Shown: positions 53,160 to 64,000 of the stretch, piece by piece | How positions within the stretch are numbered: position 1 is the stretch's first letter | How the letters are laid out: every line of letters begins with the position of its first letter | Origin: Manduca sexta | Taxonomy: Eukaryota > Arthropoda > Insecta > Lepidoptera > Sphingidae | NCBI RefSeq assembly: GCF_014839805.1 | Contig: NC_051126.1 | Span: 8,502,609 to 8,566,608 of the forward strand | Length of the DNA: 64,000 nt | Reading direction: 5' to 3' | Position numbers and translations under genes: made by a program | Notes under the pieces: model-generated | The model's input: the letters and a program-made list of their open reading frames with translations, nothing else | Told to the model about the DNA's origin: nothing | The model's database searches: none

Positions 53160-55367
53160 ATCCTAAGGATGACTGCAATAAATTATTATGAGATCAGAAT
53201 ACTAGATATGTTTTCACGGCCAACGCTGTATTTAAAAAATAAAGTCAATCACACATCACAAAAGTTGACAATCGGAATTTTAACACGAATTTTAAGGTTA
53301 CGGAAAATATTTAAAATATACCGCAATAGTAGGGACAAACTTGAGCTAGAATTAAGCAATAAACGTGTTAAGTCATTAACACTGTCTTGCTATTCTAATT
53401 ATATAAATTGCATGGAAAACACACTTACAAGGAATCCTAAAAAAATTTGGGCTTTCGCAAAACATCAGAGGGGAGGATCATCTAATCTGCCTGGAGAAAT
53501 GTTTTTAGACAACAAAATTACCTGCAATGGAGAAGAGATTTGTAACCTTTTTGCTAGGCATTTCTCCTCGATTTACTCTCCGCGAGATGATAACCAGTTC
53601 ATTCATTTGGACGATCGCTATCCACAGTTCTCCCTTAGCAATATACACATTACTGAACGAGATGTTGATAAAGTTTTAAAGTCCGTGAATCCAAATAAAG
53701 GCGCTGGCCCAGATGGGATTCCACCGTTTTTTATTAATCACACAAAGAAGTATTTAACTCTGCCATTGAAAATATTATTCGAAAAATCTTTGCAATATGC
53801 GGTATTTCCCAATAGGTGGAAGGATACAAACGTTGTTCCCATCCATAAAAATGGTGACAAATCTAATATTAAGAACTATCGACCTATATCCATTTTAAGT
53901 GTGTTCTCTAAGCTTTTTGAAAAGTAGTGTATCCTCTGCTAGCAAAACACCTTTCCAATGTGATTTCTCCCCATCAGCATGGATTTTGTTCACGCAAATC
54001 TACAGTGACAAATCTTCTAGACTATGTCTCTGATCTAGCACTTAAACTAGACAATAAAACTGATATTGACTCAATATATACTGACTTTAGCAGCGCGTTT
54101 GACACAGTCAATCATGACTTACTACTGTCTAAACTCCAACAATATGGGATTCATGGAAACCTTTTGACTTGGGTTAAGTCATATCTTTATAACAGAGTTC
54201 AAAGAGTTACTGCCCAGGGCTTTAAATCGTTTGCCTTTTTGCCGACCTCTGGGGTACCCCAAGATTCTCACCTAGGACCAATATTTGTCCTTGCATTTAT
54301 AAATGATATTACCGATCAAATAAAATTTAGCAAATACTCTATATATGCTGATGACTTGAAATTGTACAAAACTATAAAAACAATCGACGACGCCAAATTA
54401 TTACAAAAAGATATTAATTCTATTTCTGAATGGTGCACTTTGAACAAAATGACTTTAAATGCAAAAAAATGTACTCACATTAAATTCTCTAGAAAAATAA
54501 AACACACTATAACGACATATTACACAATCAATGGAGAAACCTTAGAACAATCCAAAACAGTACGCGATCTCGGAGTGCACATAGACAACAAACTTAATTT
54601 TTTAATCATATCGACAAAGTCATTCTATCCACTTGGAAGATGGTCGGTTTTATGAAACGCATTTGTAGCGACTTAAAAAATCCCCAATGTATACTAATTC
54701 TATACAAAGCTCTAGTACGAAGTAATTTAGAATATGCGTCCCCCATTTGGAACCCGAGTTGCAAAATTCACAGTGACAGAATTGAACGAATACAACGCAA
54801 CTTCACCCGCTTTCTTGCTTTTAAAGACCGTAACTGTCCTTATCGGGCAGACTACCCTACTCGTATGTCTCATTTCAAATTAGACTCTCTGGAAAAGAGG
54901 CGCAAAATTATTGACATAAAAACTTTACATAAACTTATTCATGGCAAAGCAGTGACTCCTGAGACTCTAATGAAAATAAATCTGAGGGTACCTAGGGTAA
55001 TTCCCAGACAACCTATTGTGAAAATCTTTAGCCCGTATATCTGCCACAGCAACATAGGCAAAAATGCTCCACCTAACAGACTCATGTTCACATATAATGA
55101 GATATCCTCGGCTGGTGATGTTGACATTTTTCTTGACACCGATACCGCTAAGTTTGCAAAAAAATGCTTTAGAATTCTAAGTAGTTAATTAAATTATTTG
55201 TTTCTTGATCACCTCTCGTATTCATACTATTTTGTTTTATTGTTATAACATAATGTTGTATACCCTAACAGGCGACTCACACGGAAGTATAACGTTTTAA
55301 CCAATATTTGTACCAATGCATAGTGATAAGCCAATGTGTATCTTTTTTAATAAATAAATAAAATAAA
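53160..55367 (+). mobile_element. 5'-truncated non-LTR retrotransposon (LINE), Jockey/CR1-like
   Basis: Only the reverse transcriptase half and the 3' end remain; the endonuclease and any ORF1 are absent. The 3' end is a TAATAAATAAATAAAATAAA tail near 55340-55365, typical of LINEs primed on their own 3' tail. RT hallmarks are listed with the broken ORF. I can place it in the Jockey/CR1 group of non-LTR elements but not name the family. Confidence 0.85.
53169..55188 (+). pseudogene. Broken LINE reverse transcriptase ORF
   Basis: Three pieces of one polymerase lie in different frames. Piece 1 (53169-53927) has NKGAGPDGIPP, the RT1 fingers FPNRWKDTNVVPIHK, and NYRPISIL, ending FEK then TAG. Piece 2 (53927 to about 54600) continues HGFCSRKSTV, FSSAFDTVNHDLL, GVPQDSHLGP and the catalytic YADD (YADDLKLY). 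Piece 3 (about 54600-55188) holds the C-terminal domain, KRICSDL to LRILSS. The frame changes at about 53925 and in a T-run at about 54597-54603. The canonical Q-G-S of motif B is altered to Q-D-S. It cannot make active enzyme as it stands. Confidence 0.88.
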
Positions 55368-55837
55368 CACCACATAAATAAGGATACAGGGTCTTTTTGA
55401 CATACATCACGTAAATAATGAAACCTCATACTTATCTACTCGGAAATAACACTTTACAATAAGTTACTTGAGCCGTAGATATAAAACAAAAAAGTGTAAG
55501 TTTCGAACAAAATAAATATTAAAAAAAAAAGTAATTTTCATTTTACGCGCCCTAAAACCACTCCTACTACTCTAATAAGAGAATTCGTTGCAGTGGCAAG
55601 ATCATACTTACTTTTAGCGAGAAATACGCACACACTATATTCGCATTAAACAACAAAATTATCAGAAAACTGTAACTAGAATTTTTCGCGCAAAATATTA
55701 TTTATTAATAGATGACACAATGTCAGCAAAGGTGAAGACGAGTATGTGGTTTCATTTAGTAACGCGATGTCAAAATAGCCCTGTATAACCTGCGACTTAT
55801 TATAGGCTTAAATAATAACTATAATTATTTTAATATA

Positions 55838-56090
55838 TCTATATATATAAAAATGAATCCCTATTTCCCTTGGTCACGCCATCACGCGTGAACGGCTGAA
55901 CCGACTTCACATTTTTTTTTTGTTGTTATTGTCAGGAGAAAGAAATGCAAGAAAAAATTAAAAAAAATAGAAAACTTAACAAATATATTATTTTTATGTC
56001 ACTATCAATTGATTGAAATAACTGTCAGCGATTGACAGAATGCGCGCTGCAAATCATACTTTAAGACGGGACGTCTGTCAGGTCAGCTAG
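55838..56090 (+). mobile_element. Helitron-like element, 253 bp
   Basis: It begins TCTATATATATAAAAATGAA after A and ends GTCAGGTCAGCTAG before T. The CGTGAACGGCTGAACCGACT segment near the 5' end and an imperfect terminal stem (GACGGGACGTCTGTC) fit the common lepidopteran non-autonomous Helitron pattern. There is no coding capacity. Confidence 0.75.
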
Positions 56091-56599
56091 TCTGATATAA
56101 AATTAAATATGTAGGTTGAATAAAACTAAAATGTATCAATGTTGCGGGATTACGTTACCAAAAATATTTTTCAGCTTTTCATAAACATCATTCAAATATA
56201 CCTAGTAGGTATTAAGACGAAGACTTTAGAAGTTTTTTATGAAGTGATCGTTCCTATTGTTCGTTTTTATATATACACGACACTACTCTTCATCACAATG
56301 GTCTGATATGCGCATGGTGACAAAAACTCAGTGTGACTTATACGATTCCAAAGGAAAATGCGAAAAAAAACCGAGTTAATCCTATTACTAAGTTAAAAGT
56401 ACAATAACAAAACCTAGCGGATAAAATCCTTTTATAAATAAATAAAACTGGTGATGCAAGGCTGTTCGTCCGAAAACATTAAAACTATGATATCAAAGCT
56501 GTCATATTCGTTTGTAGCTTAATTAAATCCATACTACACATTTTTTTTAGCTATTGACAGTTCGATCTACGCATGTTCATAGTGCCTTGAAGACAGATA

Positions 56600-56763
56600 A
56601 TTGTAAAATGTAAGTATTTATTGTAACTTTGACTTTTCGCGTGACCAATCCCCCCTCCCCTTTGACCATGAAAGCTACAAAGTCTTCGAAACGTCGAGAG
56701 AGAATAATAATATGAAAAAACCGCTATAAAATCCGGAAGATAGCTTTATTTTAATGTCTAACA
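56600..56763. repeat. Dispersed repeat with TTCGAAACGTCGrGAGA core, copy 2
   Basis: TTGTAAAATGTAAGTATTTA, CTTTGACTTTTCGCGTGACC, TCTTCGAAACGTCGAGAGAG, AAATCCGGAAGATAG and TTTTAATGTCTAA. It shares order and spacing with 61424-61576, and in its right half with 13108-13188. Confidence 0.65.
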
Positions 56764-57077
56764 CTCGCGTATGTTAGCATAAAAATATTTTTATGAGGGT
56801 ATTTGGGACATATTTTGCTATAAAACACTGAGCGTTGACAGTCGTACTGGTCGGTTGGTGGGTGAAATATTTGTGAAAGTGTTTCTGTAGTCGGTGATAT
56901 TTCTTTTTATTTTAATCAAAGTAGCTTCAGTATCGTAAGACGTAAACATAAGAAATCATTATAAATCGATACTCTCAGTCTATAAAAAAAAAACATCACG
57001 GCTGTACCACTGAAATAAATTTGGTGTAATTTAGTGCGCAATTAACTTGAACATGAGGCTTTTCTATATTATATAAG

Positions 57078-57240
57078 ACTACGCCTGCGGCTCCGCCCGC
57101 GTGAAAAAGTTTTTCGGGAATAAATATTTAGTACACAGGAGTAATATAGCTTCCCATGGTGAAAAAAATCAAAATCAGATTATTTGTTCATGAGATTAGC
57201 GCGTCCAAACAAACTCTTCATCTTTATATATTATATTAGT
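57078..57240 (-). mobile_element. Helitron-like element, decayed end
   Basis: The GGCTCCGCCCGCGTGAAAAA segment and the following body match 37151-37337. The terminal CTAG is changed (GTAGTC on the minus strand). The other end lies near TATATATTATATTAG at about 57240. Confidence 0.6.
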
Positions 57241-59493
57241 GTCGATAGAGTGAATTCCACGAAGAGGAAGCCATAAGGAAAGCTAGTTTGAAATATAATA
57301 CCCGTGTGTGGACGCCGCTGTGACGGGATTACCTTAATAATTGAAATATTATGCTCAAAATTCAGGTCACTAAAACAGAAACCATCTAGCAAAGTACCCA
57401 TAATATGTGTAGTATAAATAAATAATTTTATAATGTTACTTTATATTACATTATGTCACTTTATTCCCGAAGGTTTAGGACTCTTACAATTCCTTGGATT
57501 TGTTTCAGTACCATGGTGCAGGGAATGGACTAATTGGCACTTCCACTTAAAATTTTACTCCGTGTTGGGTTTTTTCAAAGGGAATAAGATAAATTGTCAT
57601 TGCTGTACTATTATTATTAACAAGATCACATAAACTTCCCCAAATAAGCTTAAAATACCTTACTAAGTTTTCTTTGATCTATTAAACAAACTTTTAACAC
57701 TACAGTTCATCGTGAATATCAAAAAATAATATCTTTATAAAATTGCAAACATTGGGGCAATTTGAAGAAGGTCTCGAGGCATCGTCTTCCAATCGTTTTC
57801 AATAAACGATCCCAATCTCAATCTTCAATCTGAATCTAAATATGAACAAATGATAAAACTAATTTCTAAGCATGTCAAAAAAAATTGTTCTTATTGATCA
57901 ATTTTTAAGATAGATCGATAAAAGCGATTGGGATCGTTTATTCAAAATGGCAGCAAGTCGTCTAAAGTTAGTCGATAAATCAAAATTCACACAGCGTAAC
58001 TTAAGTTTCGGCTATCTGGGTTTGTACACAATATAGGGGTTGATTAATCATAATCTTATTTTATGGGAGTTTCACCAATATTAGGTTGTTTAAGGATAAC
58101 ACGAAAACCGAATTTAAAAATAACTTAATAAATATGGCCACATTATTAGATATAAAGTTTTACCAATTTATCTTTGAATCAGACTAGCCCATTAGACTGG
58201 TTATATACATTTTGGATATGTCGAGGAAAACACATGGCAAGCGATTATACGTGGGCGAATAATTCACAATAGCTATGATGGAACGCTATCTCTTATAGTA
58301 AACTGAACATTGAACTTTAGGGAACATAGTATATTCACACCCTGGTATCGTATTAAACTGAACTATGCTCTGTTAATAATGAAGAACTCTTTTTATACCT
58401 ACGACCAACTGTCCTTTACACTTCTTTGAAATCTCGACAGATTTTTACAATTATTATGCCAAAATGCCAGCATATTTTTCCTAGCACAGGAAAACGATTT
58501 ACTTAAGGATAAGATATTCCAAAACACATTTTTATGTGAATTAAACAATGAACTAATCATTATTTCATTCCGAAAAAATACATGTTATAAATTAAAATTT
58601 AATAACCATTTTTGATTAGGTATCTATGGCTCAAAACACGATACTTATAACTTTTCTCGAAACCAGAGACAATGTTGGTAGTTTTCTTTAGTATATTTAA
58701 CAAATACCTTAATTATTATGTCAAATTATACCTATAAAGAACTGTAAAATATTTTATTCTTACCTACTTTTTCTCAAAACGGTCCTTATTCTGTTTTATA
58801 CAATTTCATAACAAGAACTACGCACGAAGACGCGCGCTCATTTTCGTCAGATTGGTCCGATCCCTGGATTTTGCGGTTTAGTATTAAATTGTTCGTAAAT
58901 AGACAAATTTTACAACATACATTATTCATTTTTAGTAGTCTTGTTATGCAAGGGACCAGAATAAAAATGTTACGATTGTCCTGGCCACTAATAAGCACTT
59001 TCTAAATGTGTATAAAAGCGGTATATTAAAAATAAAGCTAGTACATAAATCTGTAAAAAGAAAATTACATTCGGCTGATATAAAGTATAACAAAACTAAG
59101 ACGACCAGGACTGGCCTGACGTACATCTAATTCTGGAAATCTTAGCCCTAAACATGTATATCAAGCGCTTACTCAAATCTCTTCTCATGTCAGACTTGAT
59201 GGATTCGATAATAATAACATAATTTTAATATTAGCATTAAAATGAAAACATTAAAATATAATTTCGAAAACATTTTAGAGACTCGCGTATATAAAAGAAC
59301 TCTTATGAAAATTACTTTGTTGTCAGTATGTCTGTCTGTCAAGACCCTTTTGCTCACGAACGCGTGGCGGTATCAAGTGGTTTTTTAATTGACAGTTGTA
59401 TAAATTGGTTTTAAATAATATATTAAATGATAGTATTCATTTTATTACCATTTGGAAGTATAGATAAAATGTGACTTTTATATTTCGTCAGCT

Positions 59494-59559
59494 TATACAT
59501 TTATGTGACAAAAGTGTATATACACGATGATATATACACTTTCGTCACATAAATGTATA
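59494..59559. repeat. Near-perfect 29-bp inverted repeat with 8-nt loop
   Basis: The arms 59494-59522 and 59531-59559 are reverse complements with one mismatch (ACAAAAG against ACGAAAG), around the loop CACGATGA. A transcript of either strand would fold into a long hairpin. It could be the remnant of a palindromic MITE or a small-RNA precursor. There is no conserved mature sequence that I recognise. Confidence 0.85.
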
Positions 59560-61423
59560 CATGATGTACAATGTATATATATAATAATATTTTTGAAATC
59601 TATTACGTGTCTGACTGGGTGTTCTATCAAACCGATTTGCTTAATTAATACACAGATTTGTGATCAGGCATTGGAAATCACCTGACTTTCACACTTTTCA
59701 ACTTATACTCAAACGCTATTTACTTCCGAACATTTCTTTTATTTTACTACATATTACTGATATTAATTGAGACTGTTTTAATTTTAAAGCCGTTAATTTT
59801 GATCTCTAAACACTCGTATGCATGATGTATAAGTATACAATGATAATATTCGAGTTACAGTTATTTTGACACACTTATCGTAATTGTTTAACCCGATAAC
59901 ACAAAAATTACATAAATTCACTTCGTAATGTAAAAAAAAAAAACTAGAAATGTATAATAGAATTTTCCAGAATGTCTGGGAAAACGGCCAAGATAATGAG
60001 CTTGCCAATGAACTCAATACTACATAGAAGATTAATTAATCTGGGAAGACTAGACTTTGCAACCAACACTGGCTGTTATTTGCACAAAGCATCATTAAGT
60101 ATTCAATAAGAGACTACAATATAAGCCCCGATTAATTTATTCCGAATGACAAAACCGTTAATTATCGCATGGTTTTAATACGATCTTAATTAACTATAGA
60201 TAGAGGTGTATTCACGCTCTTGTACTTATGAATTTCATTAATTAAAATGCTATTAAGACTAGTTATTATCTAATCCTGCAGGGAATAAATCATAACTAAA
60301 AATACTCCTAGAGTATTCATGAGGAGAAGAAGTTTCGGCTATTTTATTAGAATCCGTAATCCTTGTTGAAACTTTAATGACTACTGGCTCTGTTGGGACG
60401 GGTCTAAATATAAAATAAAGTTGGCTCGTTCGTCCATAATAAAGTGATTTACGGGTGGAAAAAATACCAGCTTTAGGTGATGAAGTGCCTCGCACTTTCT
60501 AATATACCGAAACTGCGAGCTACGATAGCTCTACGACACGATGTAGGAAGCGACGAAAGGTTATTGCACGAATGGCCAATTTATTTCACGACTTAATCCT
60601 TCATCTTGCCCTGGAATGTATAAGTGCATGAAATTTTAATATTTCCAAACACAATTTGTCTATAAACTCTGGGCAGCAACTCGCACGTGATTTCGAACTA
60701 GCGGTGGTTCTCATTCGTTTACTGTATGTACACAGCTAATTATTTCAACTTAAGAATGTTAATTTTATCATAAAATCAATATAAAGAACAATGCCCTACT
60801 TTTCTTAAAAATGTTATGAAGATTTTTAATAATATTTTTATAATTGTCTTGTATACATAATATCTTTAATAATAATAAACTCTATCAACGGAGGAACCTT
60901 GGAGGCATTTGACTCATTACTTATAGAAATTGGTAACTTTTTTGATATTGCACGTCAAGTCATTTGTGTTAACATATTTGTGCATATTATACTGTATATT
61001 TACTTTAATAAAATAAACTATCAATGTACAAACAATTTGCCAATTATTTTTTTCAATTTATATATTCTATTAGCATTAAATTCAAATTGGATTAGTTAAA
61101 TATCTTTGTAATATTTATTGAATAGAGCGATGTTGAAATATTTGGCATCTGCCAATAGAGCTTTTCGTGATGGCGCAGTAAGTTGCTGGATTTAACTTAA
61201 ATTCGAGGGTATGACCAAACTTCGTGCGAGACATGTAGAATGCATAAATTCGGTAAGCTATTTGGTTAATAGATTTTCTAATAACGATTTCTTATATTAA
61301 CGTCAATGTTAGACATCCAAATAACCCTAGTTTATGGAACCCAAAATACTGGCTGCCACTTTAAGACACTATCAACTCACATTGCATAGATCGGACCGAT
61401 AACAGCAAAAAATTAAGAAAAGC

Positions 61424-61576
61424 AATTGTAAAATTTAGGTAGATGTCGTAGCTTTGACTTTTTGAACGACCAACACGTCTCGAGATCATGAAGTCTGCAA
61501 AGAAAACGTTGAGAGAAAAATTAAATATAAAATACGGCGATAAAATCTGACAATTAGATTTATTTTGTAATGATCT
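61424..61576. repeat. Dispersed repeat with TTCGAAACGTCGrGAGA core, copy 3
   Basis: It is a diverged copy, GCTTTGACTTTTTGAACGAC, then GCAAAGAAAACGTTGAGAGA, ATACGGCGATAAAATCTGAC and TTTATTTTGTAATG, in the same order as 56600-56763. Confidence 0.55.
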
Positions 61577-62324
61577 CTGAATGCTGTCTAGTGGCCATGA
61601 TAATGAGGTCAATAGGGAATTAGTTTATTTCGTATTCTTTTAAATTGTTCTATAATTTGTCTGATCGATGGATTAAAATAATAAGAAAACATTGATTAAA
61701 ACCTTACTAAACCGATGCCATATTTAACCTGTATCAGTAATTTATAGCGCTTTTAATAAACGTAATTTTAACTTCATTTAGCCGACATGATTTTATAGCA
61801 TCTGCTTATTAAACCAAATACCGCCCGAAGGAAACTATCACTTTTAGCCTAATTTAGAAGAATCAATTAACCGTGCGCAATCATTGTTTACAAATTTACC
61901 CTGCCCAAACATCTGCAATGGCAAGGCAATTCTCGCAGACGTGACGTAAAAGTGGTTCGACGAATATTTAGGGACGATTATTGCTAGCAAACATTGCATG
62001 CGATTATTACTTTTATTATTGGCATACCATTGCGCGTAGGCTGTTGACGACTGCCCGCTCCACATGTTGTACACGCACGTCTCAATCGGTAGAGCATGCT
62101 GTATACTGAGCATCAATAAGCAGAAACAGCATCGTCTTAATAAGAACTAATTTGAGCTTTTTTCGCTTATTTCTTTGTTGTAAAATGTAACTCAACATAT
62201 ACAGGCTCATTTTGACATTGCATTAAAAATGTAACCATATACTTCTTGAAAATATTACATTACTATAAGTTATGCTAACCATATATCATATAAAATTCAA
62301 TAATTTGCATATTACATTAACAAT

Positions 62325-62400
62325 ATACCAGCCCGGGCTCCTCTACTACAAAGAGGTCTTAGGCCTTAGATCACGATTTTCCTATGTATACTTCAGAATT
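62325..62400 (-). repeat. SINE-B fragment, diverged
   Basis: AGCCCGGGCTCCTCTACTAC then AAAGAGGTCTTAGGCCTTAG corresponds to CGGGCCTCCTCTACTACTGA then GAGGGATTAGGCCTTAG in intact copies. Confidence 0.5.
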
Positions 62401-62785
62401 GCGAGAGAGATTAATGCTAAATCGCAAAGGTCAACCACGGTCTTTGTTTACTGCAATGCTAAAAAAAATTCAATTTAAAATCTAATTTGCTTAAATGATA
62501 CAGTATCAGACATCTGTTTACATTTAAAAGGTCATTGCCATACTATGAGAGCTAGACAACGGGACGTCGCTGTGCCCCCGCCCCACACTTAGGCTCAACA
62601 ATAAAAGAAACAGATTATTTTCTAACAATACTACGTATTTTCATAAAAAAATTCCAAGTAAGACTTTAATTTTTATAAAAACAACTTTACTTCAAGTACT
62701 GTATTCCAAATAGGTGAAAATAGTTGATTTATCATGAATACTAACAAAAATATGCTTATTATTGTAATGAAAAATATATGAAAGA

Positions 62786-63589
62786 CAGTGGCGGTGAGTG
62801 AAATATTTTCAAAAAGAAACTCGAGGCAACAAATTGTTGCCACAGTTGACATATAACTTGATGTTCACCATATAGCGTAGATTAACAGAAAACAAAAAAC
62901 TAAGACAGCAGATTAGCCTTAATTCTAAAATTAACAATCGTTAATATAATTATTATGCGTAAACAAAGCGACCTCAAACGTTCATAGACTCGCAAAATAA
63001 TACGTAGCTAACGAAAACTAGTTAAAGTTACGATTAACCACAAAATAATATATTTATTTGAAACAAGTAGAACATAAATATTAAAATTAAAATCTTGGAC
63101 TGTAGTTACCTACAGTTGTTTATTCTCAAAACTAACTTAGTAAATGAAACTTCTGCTATAATATTACATTAATTGCTTACATTATCAATTTAATTAATGA
63201 ACGATCATTATTCGCATTAATTGCTTAATGACATCAATTTTATTAAATTATTGTGAGTAAAGCAGACTGCGAAAATTAAATGTCACGAACAGTTTGAAGA
63301 TACAAACTTTAAAGTTACCTTGGAGAAATCATACACGCACGCACAAATGCATTTTTACCTTATTTCTAAAAGTTTAAACAGAGACATCGCGCTGCGTATG
63401 AGATCTTACGTGTAACATGACGAATGGATTCCAACTATCGATATAGTTGAAGCAAGCAACTAATAAATAATTAATCATTATTTGTAGTTACTATTATTAT
63501 ACTGGTAGTATTAGGTATTATGTTAATTTTTTTATAATTTCCAAAAGGGAACCCGGTAGGAATTCACTTTTATGGACCCTTTGCCACTG
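62786..63589. mobile_element. Longer hAT-like element (804 bp) sharing MITE ends
   Basis: The left end CAGTGGCGGTGAGTGAAATA, with CTCGAGGCAACAA following, matches one end of the 4582-4744 MITE. The right end GGAATTCACTTTTATGGACC then CTTTGCCACTG matches the other. Flanks ATGAAAGA (62778-62785) and ATGAAAGG (63590-63597) agree at 7 of 8 bases. The AT-rich interior has no transposase frame, so it is either a longer non-autonomous relative or a MITE with inserted sequence. Confidence 0.65.
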
Positions 63590-64000
63590 ATGAAAGGTGA
63601 TAGAAGCTTTGACCCCCCATAAACAGTGGCAGCTGCAACCAAGCCTAGAAATCACAGAGAATAGCATCCCACGTTCCACTGGTTTACCTTAGATTTAGAC
63701 CTCATGATTCCGTATAATTAAATTTATTATAGAGAGAGCCCTTTAGCGGAAATGTGCTTACTTACACGGCATAAATAAATAATGCATTCGTACCTACTCA
63801 GACAAAAATGTTTGCATACAAGAGGCATGCCATTTAGTTAACACAAAATAATTACTAGCAACCTAATATATAGGTGATTTGTAGAGGAAATTGTATAACA
63901 ATTCCTGGAGACGACAGCTAAATTACTAAGAAGTGCATACGAGCGCACAATAATGTGTAGAGTTTAAAACTATTTAACTACGCTCCGTAAAATTGTTGCC
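63590..64000. other. AT-rich edge sequence, nothing recognised
   Basis: No coding exon, RNA gene or repeat family could be assigned in the last 0.4 kb. Confidence 0.5.

Larger units (their letters stand above)
55368..64000. other. Right-hand AT-rich region, upstream intron or 5' flank
   Basis: Apart from the listed elements (55838-56090, 56600-56763, 57078-57240, 59494-59559, 61424-61576, 62325-62400, 62786-63589) I see no gene on either strand. It is expected to be a long intron, since the receptor's N-terminal exons must lie further right, unless they are divergent and were missed. Confidence 0.6.

Noticed and set aside
60259..60495. 78-codon minus-strand frame upstream of the receptor
   Set aside because: No family resemblance and no convincing acceptor/donor pair; AT-rich codon use like the surrounding intron.
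61844..62116. 90-codon minus-strand frame as the missing N-terminal receptor exon
   Set aside because: No ANF-receptor motif or hydrophobic signal peptide. Candidate splice sites do not give a phase-0 link to 52728.
62060..62140. tRNA-like stretch TCAATCGGTAGAGCATGC
   Set aside because: Only an A-box-like word is present. There is no B box at the right distance and no cloverleaf, so it is not called a tRNA gene.

Overview
This looks like nuclear DNA from an insect, most probably a moth or butterfly (Lepidoptera). It is AT-rich and intron-rich, and it carries repeat families that I recognise as typical of lepidopteran genomes: tRNA-derived SINEs, TC...CTAG Helitron-like elements, hAT-like MITEs and LINE 3' tails. 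No bacterial or viral gene organisation, rRNA, intact tRNA gene or CRISPR array was seen.

One host gene dominates the window. It lies on the minus strand and encodes a membrane receptor-type guanylate cyclase. Eighteen consecutive coding exons, from 52728 down to the stop codon at 2864-2866, join in compatible phases with GT/AG borders. Together they give 929 residues of a 5'-incomplete protein. The order is: extracellular ligand-binding (ANF-receptor) domain (residues 1 to about 265), a cysteine pair, one transmembrane helix (about 281-300), a protein-kinase-homology domain with pseudokinase signatures (about 310-600), a coiled-coil signalling helix (about 604-648), a class III guanylate cyclase domain with all recognisable catalytic residues (about 650-845), and a serine- and proline-rich tail. 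The signal peptide and first part of the receptor domain were not found in 52729-64000 and probably lie beyond the right edge. Binding of a ligand outside the cell would be relayed through the kinase-homology domain and helix to a homodimeric cyclase that converts GTP to cGMP.

Layout: 1-2863 is 3' flank/UTR with one odd minus-strand reading frame. 2864-10721 holds the tightly spaced exons for the cyclase domain and the end of the kinase-homology domain. 10722-24708 holds the remaining kinase-homology exons, the transmembrane exon and two receptor exons, with medium introns. 24709-51267 contains two very long introns (13.9 and 9.3 kb) around two small exons. 51268-52728 holds the two most upstream exons found. 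52729-64000 is intron or upstream sequence with a broken LINE (53.2-55.4 kb), a Helitron-like element, a strong hairpin at 59.5 kb and a hAT-like element at 62.8-63.6 kb.

Introns carry nearly all the mobile DNA. Several insertions can be delimited by target-site duplications readable directly from the sequence. No second host protein-coding gene is supported.
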